DNA of 57,765 nt from Polynucleobacter sp. (lineage in GTDB: Bacteria; Pseudomonadota; Gammaproteobacteria; Burkholderiales; Burkholderiaceae), in NCBI GenBank assembly GCA_030696845.1, contig JAUYRJ010000043.1, forward strand, positions 1-57,765, given 5' to 3'. Positions 49,139 to 57,765 of this stretch are shown piece by piece. Every line of letters begins with the position of its first letter. Position 1 is the first letter of the stretch. Both the position numbers and the translations under genes were made by a program. The notes under the pieces are model-generated. The model saw only the letters and a list, made by a program, of their open reading frames with translations. It searched no databases and was not told the DNA's origin.

Positions 49139-50437
49139 CTATGCTATTTCTGCATTAGGGTCGGTTCGCTCCAGCTCCAGTGAGGCTGCCAGCAAGGCCA
49201 AGCGGGCAACGACGCCATATAAATAGAATCGATTTGGAGCGGCACTTCCTGGTCTAGCGTGATAGTCCGGCATGGCATTTTGCTCAAACGCCAAAGGCAC
49301 AAAATGCATCCCTGGGGCATTGAGGTTTTCATCGGGGCCGCGATCCGTATGTACACGGTAAAAGCCGCCCACAACATAACGATCAATCATGTACACCACT
49401 GGCTCTGCAACTGCCTCATTCACCTTTTCGAAGGTATAAACCCCTTCTTGAATAATAACGTCGCTGACTTCCAGCCCCTCTTTAACGATGCTCATTTTAT
49501 TGCGATCGCGGCGGTTCAGATTCTTGAGCTGACTTGGGTCGTTTACCACCATGACGCCCATGCCGTAGGTACCCGCATCAGCTTTAACGACGACATAGGG
49601 CTTTTCTTTAATGCCGTACTCACGGTATTTTTTAGCGGTCTTTTTTAGTACCTGCTCAACCGCTGACTCTAATTCTTCCTCACCTTGGCGCTCATGAAAA
49701 TTGATATTCGAGCAGCTTGCAAAAAGGGGGTTCACCATCCATGGATCAATATTAACCAGTTTGGCGAATTTTTTGGCTACCTCATCGTAGGCTGTAAAGT
49801 GATTTGATTTCCGGCGCACTTGCCAGCCAGCATGAAGTCCAGGCAACAAATACTGCTCATAAATATTCTCTAAAATGGGCGGAACCCCAGCAGATAAATC
49901 GTTATTTAGCAAAATCGAGCAGGGATCAAAATCCTTAATGCCTAAACGTTGCTTCTTTAATCCCAAGCGCGCCAGCGGCTCTAATAGCAGACGATTGCCG
50001 TCGGGCAAGTCAATCCAAGTCGGCTTTGTAATGTCTTCCGACAAGCTGCCAAGACGCACATTTAATCCCGCTTGACGCAAAATGGATGAGAGCCGAGCGA
50101 TATTTTGAAGATAAAAAGTATTACGAGTATGCCGCTCTGGTATCAATAAGAGGTTCTTTGCTTCTGGGCAAATCTTCTCAATTGCCGCCATTGCTGCCTG
50201 CACTGCCAAGGGCAACATTTCTGGAGAAAGGTTATTAAAACCACCGGGGAATAGATTGGTATCAACCGGCGCGAGTTTAAATCCCGCGTTGCGCAAATCA
50301 ACTGAGCAGTAAAACGGCGGCGTATGTTCTTGCCATTCCAGCCGAAACCAGCGTTCGATTGCGGGAGTTGCTTCAAGCACCTTTGTCTCAAGTTCAAGCA
50401 AAGGGCCACTAAGGGCAGTAATGAGATGTGGGACCAT
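49139..50437 (-). CDS. gshA: Glutamate-cysteine ligase (proteobacterial gshA type)
   Basis: 432 residues. Makes gamma-glutamylcysteine. It belongs to the short proteobacterial glutamate-cysteine ligase family, distinct from the E. coli enzyme, recognised by FPGGFNNLSPEMLP, VVKADAGTYGMGVMVV and DRYVVGGFYRVHTDRG. The start ATG at 50437 follows a strong terminator hairpin by only about 25 bp, leaving little room for a promoter; TACAAT at 50443-50448 (minus strand) is the only -10-like element. Confidence 0.93.
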   Translation of the reverse strand: MVPHLITALSGPLLELETKVLEATPAIERWFRLEWQEHTPPFYCSVDLRNAGFKLAPVDTNLFPGGFNNLSPEMLPLAVQAAMAAIEKICPEAKNLLLIPERHTRNTFYLQNIARLSSILRQAGLNVRLGSLSEDITKPTWIDLPDGNRLLLEPLARLGLKKQRLGIKDFDPCSILLNNDLSAGVPPILENIYEQYLLPGLHAGWQVRRKSNHFTAYDEVAKKFAKLVNIDPWMVNPLFASCSNINFHERQGEEELESAVEQVLKKTAKKYREYGIKEKPYVVVKADAGTYGMGVMVVNDPSQLKNLNRRDRNKMSIVKEGLEVSDVIIQEGVYTFEKVNEAVAEPVVYMIDRYVVGGFYRVHTDRGPDENLNAPGMHFVPLAFEQNAMPDYHARPGSAAPNRFYLYGVVARLALLAASLELERTDPNAEIA

Positions 50438-50460
50438 CTCACTATTGTAAGTTTTTTTAG

Positions 50461-50493
50461 AAAAAGGACATAGGATCCGAAGATCCTATGTCT
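50461..50493 (-). terminator. Rho-independent terminator with UUCG loop after amtB
   Basis: The palindrome GACATAGGATC (50467-50477) and GATCCTATGTC (50482-50492) forms an 11-bp stem. On the minus strand the loop reads TTCG closed by C-G, the extra-stable tetraloop, and is followed by CCTTTTTC. It lies 88 bp after the amtB stop and directly before gshA. The rest of 50494-50580 holds no gene. Confidence 0.88.
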
Positions 50494-50580
50494 ATCTACT
50501 GCCTACCTACTGTTAAATCCGTTAGAACGGGCTTTTTGTAGTCGAATTAACCTACTAAAACCCCCACCTAACTAAACAGG

Positions 50581-51966
50581 CTAGCTAGAGTAGGCTGTTT
50601 CACCATGCGATGTGAGATCCAAGCCTTCGCGCTCCTGATCTTCGGGTACGCGTAAGCCAATAACCACATCCACAATCTTGTATGCAATGAAAGAAACAAT
50701 GGCTGACCAAAGAATCGTGATTCCAACGCCTTCCGCCTGAATAATGACTTGGCTTGCGATCGAAAAATCATCTGCGCCTGTACCGCCCAGACTGGGGGCT
50801 GTAAACACACCTGTGAGGATTGCACCGATAATTCCGCCTACGCCGTGGACACCAAACACATCCAATGTGTCATCTGCGCCCAACATTTTCTTGAGTCCGC
50901 TAACAGCCCATAAACAAGAAAAGCCGCATACCAGTCCAATCACAATTGCACCCATTGGGCCAACCGTACCGCATGCTGGAGTAATGCCAACCAAACCGGC
51001 TACCGCACCAGAGGCCGCGCCCAACATTGATGCCTTGCCGCGGAACATCGTTTCACCTAAGTTCCATGCCAATACCGCAGCGGCCGGAGCGAGGAGTGTG
51101 TTGATAAATGGCAATGTTGCACCTGCGCTTGCTTCCAAGTTTGAGCCGGCATTAAATCCAAACCAGCCCACCCAGAGTAATGCAGCGCCAACCATGGTTA
51201 GAGTCAAGCTGTGCGGCGTCATTGCATCTTTCCCGTAGCCAAGGCGTTTACCAATCATATAAGCGCCTACCAAGCCTGCTATGCCGGCATTGATGTGAAC
51301 CACTGTGCCGCCCGCAAAGTCCAGATCGCCCTTACCCAAGAGATAGCCGCCTGCACCCCATACCATGTGTGCGATGGGCAGGTAACAGAAGGTGAACCAG
51401 ATCACCGAGAAGAGCAACACCGCAGAAAATTTAATACGCTCTGCGAATGAGCCCACAATCAGGCAAGCGGTAATACCAGCAAATGTGGCCTGGAACGCAA
51501 TAAAAATGAGTTCAGGAATTTTTGAAGTTTCGGCAAAAGTATCTGATAGCGATGCAGTGGTTACGCCCATCAAGAAGATCTTGCTGAAGTCACCAATAAT
51601 TAAACCCTCGGCACCAAATGCTAAAGAATAGCCATAGATAACCCACAGTAAAACTATCAAAGAAAATACAGTCGTGACTTGCATTAATACCGAAAGCATA
51701 TTTTTGCTGCGTACTAAGCCGCCGTAGAAGAGCGCCAAACCTGGAATGACCATCAAAATAACCAAGATGGTACTGAGCATCATCCAAGCAATATCCGCTT
51801 TTTCTACTGTGGCAGCTACTGCCGGTGCAGCCGCCGCTACCGTACCCGCTGCGGCAGCTATAGGCTCATCGGCAGCATACGCTACTGAGGTCGTCATTAC
51901 GCCAGTTGTGCCAATGGCTAGAGCCATAGCACCACCAGCAACCAGTCGTTTCATCCAAGTAAACAT
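50581..51966 (-). CDS. amtB: Ammonium transporter
   Basis: 461 residues. A cleavable signal sequence (AMALAIGTTGVMTTSVAYA) and an Ala-rich linker precede the eleven-helix Amt channel. The ammonium-pore motifs GGTVVHINAGIAGLVGAYM and FGVHGVGGIIGAILTG carry the twin histidines; FAAFQATFAGITACLIVG-type sequences are present. It is the distal gene of torF-glnK-amtB and would be blocked by unmodified GlnK under ammonium excess. Confidence 0.97.
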   Translation of the reverse strand: MFTWMKRLVAGGAMALAIGTTGVMTTSVAYAADEPIAAAAGTVAAAAPAVAATVEKADIAWMMLSTILVILMVIPGLALFYGGLVRSKNMLSVLMQVTTVFSLIVLLWVIYGYSLAFGAEGLIIGDFSKIFLMGVTTASLSDTFAETSKIPELIFIAFQATFAGITACLIVGSFAERIKFSAVLLFSVIWFTFCYLPIAHMVWGAGGYLLGKGDLDFAGGTVVHINAGIAGLVGAYMIGKRLGYGKDAMTPHSLTLTMVGAALLWVGWFGFNAGSNLEASAGATLPFINTLLAPAAAVLAWNLGETMFRGKASMLGAASGAVAGLVGITPACGTVGPMGAIVIGLVCGFSCLWAVSGLKKMLGADDTLDVFGVHGVGGIIGAILTGVFTAPSLGGTGADDFSIASQVIIQAEGVGITILWSAIVSFIAYKIVDVVIGLRVPEDQEREGLDLTSHGETAYSS

Positions 51967-51978
51967 ATCAACCTCTCT

Positions 51979-52338
<360 letters not shown>

Positions 52339-52341
52339 TTA

Positions 52342-53163
52342 TTAAAATACTTTGGTGAGAGCAACTACAGCACCGCCTCTGCCCGCGCCGCCTTTATTGC
52401 CGGCAAACGTATTCCACCAACCGGGATTTGCGTTTGTAGAGACATATGATGCTGATAGAGCTAAACCGCCTCCAAAGTCTTTTGTCGCCCCTAATTTCCA
52501 ATCGGTATAACTTAGTACTCCAGACGTACTAACTGGACCGCTTGTTACTGGCTGCCCAGCCACATATTGGTACCCAACGTGCCCATTTAAACTAATACCC
52601 CAAAAACCCGTATCAAGGTTTGAGGTCAGGTCCAAATAGTAAGAACCAGAACTATTAGGGATGCCAAAAATATTAGTAAGGCCATAGTTCACCTTACCAA
52701 AGCCGCTTACTGGACCAAAGGTATAGTTTTGCGCAGCATAAATTTCAGTTGTGTTTGGATTTACTATTCCAGCGTTGTAATTGCCGCCACTTTGGTTGTA
52801 GTAGTACTGAAGAACCCCAAAGTCTGTAGCAAAGCCGGGCGCAATCAATTCCTTTTTAAAGCCGCCATAAAAATTCATCTCCAAGGGTGCATTTATGCCA
52901 TTATTGGTTGCATTTGAAACCCAGTTAATCGTACTGTTCCAGTTACCAACATAGAGGCCGCTCTCATGAGCGTAGTCAAAGCCGCCTTGAATTGCAGGCT
53001 GATAATTGGATTGTGTAATACCGCGGAAACGATAATCGCTGACTAGTGATACGTTAGCGGTTACCGGACTCACTTCAACTGAAGGGGCAGCCTGTGCAAA
53101 TACCACTGGGGCAAAGAGGCCAGCAATCGCAGCAGCAATCGCGGTTTTTTTCAAAGTGCTCAT
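52342..53163 (-). CDS. TorF family putative porin
   Basis: 273 residues. The signal peptide (TAIAAAIAGLFAPVVFAQ) is followed by VTANVSLVSDYRFRGITQSNYQPAIQGGFDYAHESGLYVG, the hallmark of this outer-membrane beta-barrel family, and the protein ends in phenylalanine (LTKVF) as expected for BamA recognition. ATG 53163 has an AGGAGT Shine-Dalgarno; earlier in-frame codons would lie in the regulatory region. It is the first gene of the operon with glnK and amtB, suggesting a role in nitrogen uptake, but no substrate is known. Confidence 0.9.
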   Translation of the reverse strand: MSTLKKTAIAAAIAGLFAPVVFAQAAPSVEVSPVTANVSLVSDYRFRGITQSNYQPAIQGGFDYAHESGLYVGNWNSTINWVSNATNNGINAPLEMNFYGGFKKELIAPGFATDFGVLQYYYNQSGGNYNAGIVNPNTTEIYAAQNYTFGPVSGFGKVNYGLTNIFGIPNSSGSYYLDLTSNLDTGFWGISLNGHVGYQYVAGQPVTSGPVSTSGVLSYTDWKLGATKDFGGGLALSASYVSTNANPGWWNTFAGNKGGAGRGGAVVALTKVF

Positions 53164-53300
53164 GGAATACTCCTGTTTAGGGTTAAAAATTCGGTTTTCA
53201 GTTGCAACATTGGGTTGAACCCACTTACTGCGGCTCATGAGGCTCATATTGAGCCGTTGCTGCTTTACCGAATTTCTCCTTTTCCCCTTTTTAAGGCATG

Positions 53301-53317
53301 TGCACCAAAATGGATCA
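53301..53317. promoter_or_regulatory. NtrC-like binding site upstream of torF-glnK-amtB
   Basis: TGCACCA-AAA-TGGATCA matches the NtrC box TGCACCA-N3-TGGTGCA at the full left half and five of seven positions on the right. It lies about 140 bp upstream of torF. The 286-bp gap 53164-53449 also holds two copies each of GGCTCATATT (53241, 53335) and AGGCATGT (53294, 53355). No convincing -24/-12 sigma-54 promoter is present. Confidence 0.5.
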
Positions 53318-53449
53318 CCAAACCGCACTCCTTTGGCTCATATTTATCCCTTTGAGGCATGTTTGAACCTTTTTTTAACGGCGCCGCCCTCTTTTTTCGT
53401 CAATAAACCTAAAATGGGGCATCTATTCACATTAAACGGACATCCTTTC

Positions 53450-53710
53450 ATGCAAAAGCCAGGCCAAATCCTCGAGCAAATCCAGCGCATTGCGGAAGAC
53501 ATGCAAAGCAAGGTGGGCGATGCGATTCGCAACTCACCAGCGCAAGAAATTGAAAAAAACGTCCGTGCGATGATGAATCAGGGTTTTCAGAAAATGGATT
53601 TAGTGACCCGAGAAGAGTTTGAATTACAAGCTAGGGTACTGTCTAAAACGCGTGAGAAGTTAGAAGCCTTGGAAATGAAAGTGGCTGAAATGGAAAAGCG
53701 TCACGCTTAA
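53450..53710 (+). CDS. ubiK: Ubiquinone biosynthesis accessory factor UbiK
   Basis: 86 residues, mostly helical. An amphipathic N-terminal part (GQILEQIQRIAEDMQSKVG) and a C-terminal coiled coil (EEFELQARVLSKTREKLEALEMKVAEMEKR) match the BMFP/YqiC family. UbiK binds UbiJ and lipid to support aerobic ubiquinone synthesis. The ATG at 53450 is chosen because the earlier frame lacks family similarity and overlaps the torF control region. It overlaps the convergent MFS gene by 4 bp. Confidence 0.92.
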   Translation: MQKPGQILEQIQRIAEDMQSKVGDAIRNSPAQEIEKNVRAMMNQGFQKMDLVTREEFELQARVLSKTREKLEALEMKVAEMEKRHA

Positions 53711-55008
53711 TTCAGTAGCGCCTCTGCCTTCGCCGCTATTGGAAAATATTTTGGCGACAATAAAAACCATACATACGCAAGCGCTTGCGCAAGTAAAAAT
53801 ACACCCAAAGCAACATCGAACGAACTTGCTTGCGACCATCCCGCATCTATACCGAGATCGACCAAGTAGCCGATTCCCCACTGCACAATAAATGCTCCAA
53901 CAAAGAGCGATAAGTTATACGTAGTGCTAACACGCCCCGAAAATGATTTAGGGAAATAAGTCACGATTAAGCTTTGCGCTAGTACGTACGATGCGCACGC
54001 CACCGCCACCAAATACCACCAAGCCCAGACCCATGGTCCTCGCCAATAAAACGCACAAGCCTGAAACACAATAGAGGCGCCGACCATCCAAGTCATGTAT
54101 CGCATCGTATCCATACCGATGCGAGCGAGCTTTGGCAAAATCCAGGCGTTCGTAAGATAAGCGCATAGCAATACTGCATTAAACCCAAACAGAATTTGTG
54201 CCGCAGTCGTCGCGCTGTAATCCATTACCTGAATAAGCCAAGGACCAAACCATAAGGTCTGAATCGCAATAAATCCACCATAGCAAAAAATACCCAAAGG
54301 CAAAATGCGCCAAAAAAATGCATTCGTCAGAATGGGTCTGTAGCTTTGCCACGACAAGCTCGCCCTATCACTCTGTTCGAGTGCGCCGGTTGCCTGACGT
54401 GCTTTTACAGGTAAGCCAATATACAAAATCACGATCGCCAGCGCAGAAAGACCTGCCATCGCAACAAATACACCACGCCAACCTATGAATGGCAAGACAA
54501 CATGCACTGGCCAACTAGTCATTAAAGCGCCAAAGGTACCAAAGACCAACATCGCGGAAGCAAGCTGCCCCTGCTGTTCGGATGGAAACCAAGTCCGAAA
54601 GCCCGAAAAGGCTGACATCAAGCATGCTGAAACACCAATGCCAATACAAACCCGCCCAATCACCAGTGTTATGAATTGATCTGCAAAAGCAAAAATAAGA
54701 GCGCCAATAATGGCAAAAGCCATCAAACTGATTTCGGTTGCCCTTGGGCCAAATCGATCTAGCGCCAAACCCACAGGAATCTGCGTCATGCCAAACCCCA
54801 CGAAATACGCTGATGAAAGAAAACCCAGTTCGGTGTGGCTAAGATGCAAATCACGGATCAGCTCTGGCGAGATAACCGCATTAATCGAGCGAAATGCATA
54901 TGAAATAACGTAAGCCAAGGCAAAGCTCATAAAAACACGTAGCGCGTATCTGCCCTGCAAAGGTAGGGGAATGGCGATACCCGGCCTGCGATACCAATAC
55001 GACATCAT
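53707..55008 (-). CDS. MFS transporter
   Basis: 433 residues with about 12 membrane segments. The motif GLALDRFGPRATEISL is the MFS TM2-TM3 loop, and AFSGFRTWFPSEQQGQLASAM resembles transporters of the anion:cation symporter and nitrate/cyanate-like groups. Substrate is unknown. The downstream end overlaps ubiK, and upstream it directly follows the small lipoprotein gene with no gap. Confidence 0.85.
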   Translation of the reverse strand: MMSYWYRRPGIAIPLPLQGRYALRVFMSFALAYVISYAFRSINAVISPELIRDLHLSHTELGFLSSAYFVGFGMTQIPVGLALDRFGPRATEISLMAFAIIGALIFAFADQFITLVIGRVCIGIGVSACLMSAFSGFRTWFPSEQQGQLASAMLVFGTFGALMTSWPVHVVLPFIGWRGVFVAMAGLSALAIVILYIGLPVKARQATGALEQSDRASLSWQSYRPILTNAFFWRILPLGIFCYGGFIAIQTLWFGPWLIQVMDYSATTAAQILFGFNAVLLCAYLTNAWILPKLARIGMDTMRYMTWMVGASIVFQACAFYWRGPWVWAWWYLVAVACASYVLAQSLIVTYFPKSFSGRVSTTYNLSLFVGAFIVQWGIGYLVDLGIDAGWSQASSFDVALGVFLLAQALAYVWFLLSPKYFPIAAKAEALLN

Positions 55009-55650
55009 TTACTGCACACGGAATTCATCAAAAAATGGATCCCACTGTTCTGCATGCAATTCATCTTTAAAGGAAGTGGCTTTGAGGGGCGCAGAAATTA
55101 AAAGTGTTTGCTGATAAATACGACTACCGCCACTTTGATCAGGCCTCATAATCCAGCGTACACGCATCCAGCGATCGCCACCGGCATTCTTTATTTCAAT
55201 AGAGTAGTCGTCTACCTCGACTTTAATGCGTGCAGTACCTGCAATATGATAGCTGGACTTTTCTAGATGCGGCTTTGCATCACCAATGCTTGCCGGGCTC
55301 AGCATGTTCTCTTGTAATTGTTTCAGCAAGACGCCTGCCTGCGACTGGATTTCTGATGGCACTTCAATTGTTGTTACCGAAAGCATTGCATCATCGACCT
55401 GCGCTAAATCTAGCGTTTGAATCAACTCCATCCCCGCATAAGATAGCTTGCGCTCGGCTTGTTTTGGTTTTGCTGGAAACAAAGTGGAGTAGCCCAAACG
55501 CTCCAATTGAACTGTTCTCCAATCCAACTTAGGACTACACGCTGTTAGCGCAAGAGATAGAGTACAAACAAGGGCAATCGAGGCCCTGCTGAAACGACAC
55601 CTCACGACAGGCGTTGCTGATGAAGCAACACTAAACAACCCCGGCTCCAT
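55009..55650 (-). CDS. Small predicted lipoprotein, function unknown
   Basis: About 213 residues. A hydrophobic stretch ending in the lipobox LALTACSP indicates a lipoprotein. The mature domain begins [22 protein letters not shown], followed by alternating strands ([27 protein letters not shown]); I do not recognise a characterised family. ATG 55650 overlaps the lipA end by 20 bp; GTG 55605 would remove that overlap and give a more compact signal sequence. Frame continuation further upstream is a shadow of lipA. It lies between lipA and the MFS gene. Confidence 0.7.
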   Translation of the reverse strand: MEPGLFSVASSATPVVRCRFSRASIALVCTLSLALTACSPKLDWRTVQLERLGYSTLFPAKPKQAERKLSYAGMELIQTLDLAQVDDAMLSVTTIEVPSEIQSQAGVLLKQLQENMLSPASIGDAKPHLEKSSYHIAGTARIKVEVDDYSIEIKNAGGDRWMRVRWIMRPDQSGGSRIYQQTLLISAPLKATSFKDELHAEQWDPFFDEFRVQ

Positions 55651-56629
55651 GAGCCTGTTGATCAGCGTGATAACTCGAGCGAACCATGGCGCCCACTGCG
55701 GCATGGGTAAAACCCATCGCATAAGCTTGTCTCTCAAACTCTTTAAACACATCCGGGTGAACATAGCGTTGAACCGGCAAGTGGTGACCCGAAGGCGCCA
55801 AATACTGACCGATTGTGAGCATGTCGATGTCATGTTCACGCATGTCCTGCATCACCTCCAAGATCTCCTCATCGGTTTCGCCAAGACCGACCATCAGGCC
55901 ACTTTTAGTAGGGATACTAGGGAAGCGGCGCTTAAAGTCTTTCAAAAGTAAAAGGGAGTGGGCGTAATCCGCACCTGGCCGTGCTTGTTTGTATAGGCGC
56001 GGTACCGTCTCTAAATTATGGTTCATCACATCAGGTAAGCCCATTTCAGTATTCGCCGAAAAGACATCCAAGGACTTTTCAAGGCGCCCCCGAAAATCAG
56101 GTACCAATACCTCAATCCGCGTTTGTGGCGATAAAGCGCGCGTCTGACTAATGCAATCCACAAAGTGCTGCGCTCCGCCATCCCGCAAGTCATCGCGATC
56201 TACACTCGTTATCACAACATAATTTAACTTGAGGGCGGCAATCGTGCGCGCTAAATTGTGAGGCTCTTTTTCATCCAATGGATCTGGTCGTCCATGGCCC
56301 ACATCGCAAAATGGGCAGCGCCGAGTGCACTTATCGCCCATGATCATAAATGTCGCTGTGCCACTACCAAAACACTCGCCTATATTAGGGCAGCTAGCTT
56401 CTTCACACACCGTTACTAATTCATTTTCGCGCAGGATCTTTTTGATCTCGGCAAAACGCGAGTTATTCGAAGCCGCCTTTACGCGAATCCAATCCGGTTT
56501 TTTAAGCACATGCTCGAGCGGCACAATCTTGATCGGAATACGAGCCGTTTTTTCGGCTGACTTTTGTTTACGCAGGGGATCGTAGTCTGCGCTCGAAGCA
56601 AGCCCGGTACTGGATTTATCTATTGTCAT
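55631..56629 (-). CDS. lipA: Lipoyl synthase
   Basis: 332-residue radical-SAM enzyme that inserts two sulfurs into octanoyl groups. The radical-SAM cluster motif is [10 protein letters not shown], and the auxiliary, sacrificial cluster is [12 protein letters not shown]. The C-terminal [14 protein letters not shown] contains the conserved serine of the RSSY motif. It is 15 bp downstream of lipB, so both lipoate genes are co-transcribed. Confidence 0.98.
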   Translation of the reverse strand: MTIDKSSTGLASSADYDPLRKQKSAEKTARIPIKIVPLEHVLKKPDWIRVKAASNNSRFAEIKKILRENELVTVCEEASCPNIGECFGSGTATFMIMGDKCTRRCPFCDVGHGRPDPLDEKEPHNLARTIAALKLNYVVITSVDRDDLRDGGAQHFVDCISQTRALSPQTRIEVLVPDFRGRLEKSLDVFSANTEMGLPDVMNHNLETVPRLYKQARPGADYAHSLLLLKDFKRRFPSIPTKSGLMVGLGETDEEILEVMQDMREHDIDMLTIGQYLAPSGHHLPVQRYVHPDVFKEFERQAYAMGFTHAAVGAMVRSSYHADQQAHGAGVV

Positions 56630-56644
56630 AATTTACCTATCAGC

Positions 56645-57298
56645 CTATACGCGTGCTATGAGCGGTAATTGCCGCTGCAACTGCCGCACCAAACGCTGCG
56701 CCACAGAATCAATATTGTCCTCGATACCCAATGTTCTCATATCCACCGTCTTTAATCCCGCATAGCCACAGGGGTGGATTTGGGCAAATGCCCCTAGATC
56801 GGTAGCCACATTCAGAGCCAGGCCATGATAGGAGCAATGCCGCGAGACCTTCAGGCCGAGGGCGGCGATTTTGGCGCCACCCCATTCAGGAGCGACGTTT
56901 GTCGACTTAGCAAGGTAAATTCCGGGGGCCCCAAGCGTGCGTTCAGTTGATATTTGGTATTCCGCCAGCGTATCGATCACCCCTTGCTCAATGCGATAAA
57001 CCAGCTCTCTCACATGCAGGCCATAGCGACGCAAGTCAAGCAGCAAATACACCACCAGCTGTCCAGGCCCATGGTAAGTAATCTGCCCGCCTCGATCCAC
57101 TTGAACCAAAGGAATCGTGCCATCGCCTGCGTGTAAATTAGCGGGGTCGCCCGCTAAGCCCAAAGTAAATACGGGCGGGTGTTCTAAAACCCAGATCTCA
57201 TCTTGAGTTTCATTGGAGCGCGCTTTTGTAAATGCGCGCATTGCATCATATGTTGCCTCGTAATCCACCAACCCAAGCTGTTTGACTAGGATGGGCAT
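56645..57298 (-). CDS. lipB: Octanoyltransferase
   Basis: 217 residues. Transfers octanoyl from ACP to lipoyl domains. The substrate motif [25 protein letters not shown], the catalytic lysine in [21 protein letters not shown] and the thioester cysteine in IHPCGYAGL are intact. ATG 57298 gives the usual MPILVKQLG start; a second possible start 9 bp upstream cannot be excluded. It follows the DUF493 gene by 11 bp. Confidence 0.96.
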   Translation of the reverse strand: MPILVKQLGLVDYEATYDAMRAFTKARSNETQDEIWVLEHPPVFTLGLAGDPANLHAGDGTIPLVQVDRGGQITYHGPGQLVVYLLLDLRRYGLHVRELVYRIEQGVIDTLAEYQISTERTLGAPGIYLAKSTNVAPEWGGAKIAALGLKVSRHCSYHGLALNVATDLGAFAQIHPCGYAGLKTVDMRTLGIEDNIDSVAQRLVRQLQRQLPLIARV

Positions 57299-57309
57299 AC
57301 AGTCCAAAT

Positions 57310-57573
57310 TTAGAGGGCAATACTAACTAAAGGATGCGTTGACAAAGTACGATAGAGCTCATCTAATTGCTCGCGACTTGTCGCATTAATGTGGAGGGTA
57401 AGGCCGAGGTAGTTGCCATTTTGCGAAGGGCGCTGCTCAATCGTCTTTTCATCAAAGATGGGGTCGAACTGCTTAGCGATGTGAATCATTGCCGGCAAAA
57501 ATTCTGGGCTTACTTTTCCCATGACCTTAATTGGAAAGACTGAGGGATACTCAATTAACGATTTTTCTTCCAT
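57310..57573 (-). CDS. DUF493 / YbeD family protein
   Basis: 87 residues with an ACT-like alpha-beta fold: [29 protein letters not shown] and [35 protein letters not shown]. YbeD lies next to lipB in many proteobacteria and is thought to have a regulatory role with lipoate or DacA, but its function is not established. It is 6 bp after the hydrolase gene. Confidence 0.93.
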   Translation of the reverse strand: MEEKSLIEYPSVFPIKVMGKVSPEFLPAMIHIAKQFDPIFDEKTIEQRPSQNGNYLGLTLHINATSREQLDELYRTLSTHPLVSIAL

Positions 57574-57579
57574 TGATTT

Positions 57580-57765
57580 TTATCCTTGGTTTGTCCAGGC
57601 AGGCTGGCCTAGCCACTCGCCCAGAATGATATTGCGAATGCAATGCAGCTTGCGATGAAAGAAGTGGTCCGCACCAGGCACCACTTGCACGGTTAATTCC
57701 TGCGGCCTTGCCCAATCAAATACATTAGACAGCGGAATAGTTTCATCCAGCTCGCCATGAATCAT
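57580..57765 (-). CDS. Alpha/beta hydrolase, C-terminal part only
   Basis: The frame runs off the right edge; only the last 61 residues are present. HGELDETIPLSNVFDWA carries the catalytic acid and VVPGADHFFHRKLH the catalytic histidine of alpha/beta hydrolases of the small dienelactone-hydrolase-like kind. The nucleophile and the rest of the fold lie outside the window. Substrate is unknown. An apparent start near the edge is simply an internal methionine. Confidence 0.85.
   Translation of the reverse strand: MIHGELDETIPLSNVFDWARPQELTVQVVPGADHFFHRKLHCIRNIILGEWLGQPAWTNQG

Noticed and set aside
50744..51238. 164-codon plus-strand frame opposite amtB
   Set aside because: Low-complexity Pro/Ala/Thr composition typical of an antisense frame of a membrane protein gene; no domain seen.
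53241..53256. GG-N10-GC match as a sigma-54 promoter for torF
   Set aside because: It is the symmetric sequence GGCTC...GAGCC; the flanking bases do not match TGGCAC or TTGCA, so spacing alone is not enough.
53237..53449. Upstream extension of ubiK
   Set aside because: The extra residues do not resemble the UbiK family and cover the torF control region; ATG 53450 gives the normal length.
55651..55839. Upstream extension of the lipoprotein gene
   Set aside because: These codons overlap lipA on the same strand in another frame, and the lipobox-containing signal sequence begins further downstream.

Overview
The window is a densely packed, housekeeping stretch of a betaproteobacterial chromosome. 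Gene order and protein sequences point to the family Burkholderiaceae, and the small intergenic gaps, the apparent loss of rpoN from its usual place and the modest G+C suggest a streamlined freshwater lineage such as Polynucleobacter. That genus is an inference from gene content, not a database result. I see no insertion sequence, prophage, integrase, CRISPR array or defence island. The longest stretch without a gene is 286 bp (53164-53449).

Layout. 1-9784: 3' part of ilvA, a 5'-nucleotidase, queF, ssb, an MFS transporter, uvrA and a KefB-type antiporter. 9796-16105: a co-directional envelope and phosphotransfer run (kdsD, kdsC, lptC, lptA, lptB, hpf, ptsN, hprK, rapZ) in the conserved order but without rpoN. 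16050-18082: mutM and mutY, the oxidised-guanine repair pair. 18112-23050: a TPR-LolB fusion, ispE, tRNA-Gln, prs, rplY and pth. 23061-29212: ferredoxin, coaD, rsmD and two M16 peptidase paralogues on the minus strand, then ftsY and rpoH on the plus strand. 29219-38194: a complete aa3 cytochrome oxidase locus (coxB, coxA, small assembly protein, ctaG, DUF2970, coxC, SURF1, Cys-containing membrane protein, ctaA, ctaB, SCO), with a small divergent twin-TM gene inside it. 38370-45685: BioC-like methyltransferase, comF, trmL, gpsA, secB, grxC, rhodanese, gpmA, ctpA and moeB/thiF. 45697-50437: gshA-gshB-IIA(Man)-ptsH-ptsI, running leftward. 50581-53163: torF porin-glnK-amtB. 53450-57765: ubiK, MFS transporter, lipoprotein, lipA, lipB, DUF493 and a cut-off alpha/beta hydrolase.

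How the genes work together. Kdo synthesis (kdsD, kdsC) feeds LPS, which is moved to the outer membrane by LptC/A/B. Outer-membrane lipoprotein insertion is represented by the LolB domain. The phosphotransferase proteins EI, HPr, EIIA-Ntr, EIIA-Man and HPr kinase form a regulatory chain with no sugar permease in view. The glutathione genes sit beside them, and a glutathione-gated-type antiporter (KefB) and glutaredoxin occur elsewhere in the window. The cox locus includes structural subunits plus heme A and copper assembly factors.

The most notable signals are: a perfect CIRCE (HrcA) operator laid over the likely rpoH promoter; an rsmD gene whose conserved N-terminus has no ATG/GTG/TTG start but has a well-placed Shine-Dalgarno in front of an ATA; the TPR-LolB fusion without a lipobox; the missing rpoN together with an NtrC-like box but no clear -24/-12 promoter before torF-glnK-amtB; and a MutY with altered iron-sulfur ligand spacing. 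I did not find a wholly new multi-gene system; this is mainly core genome with unusual regulation and gene structure.
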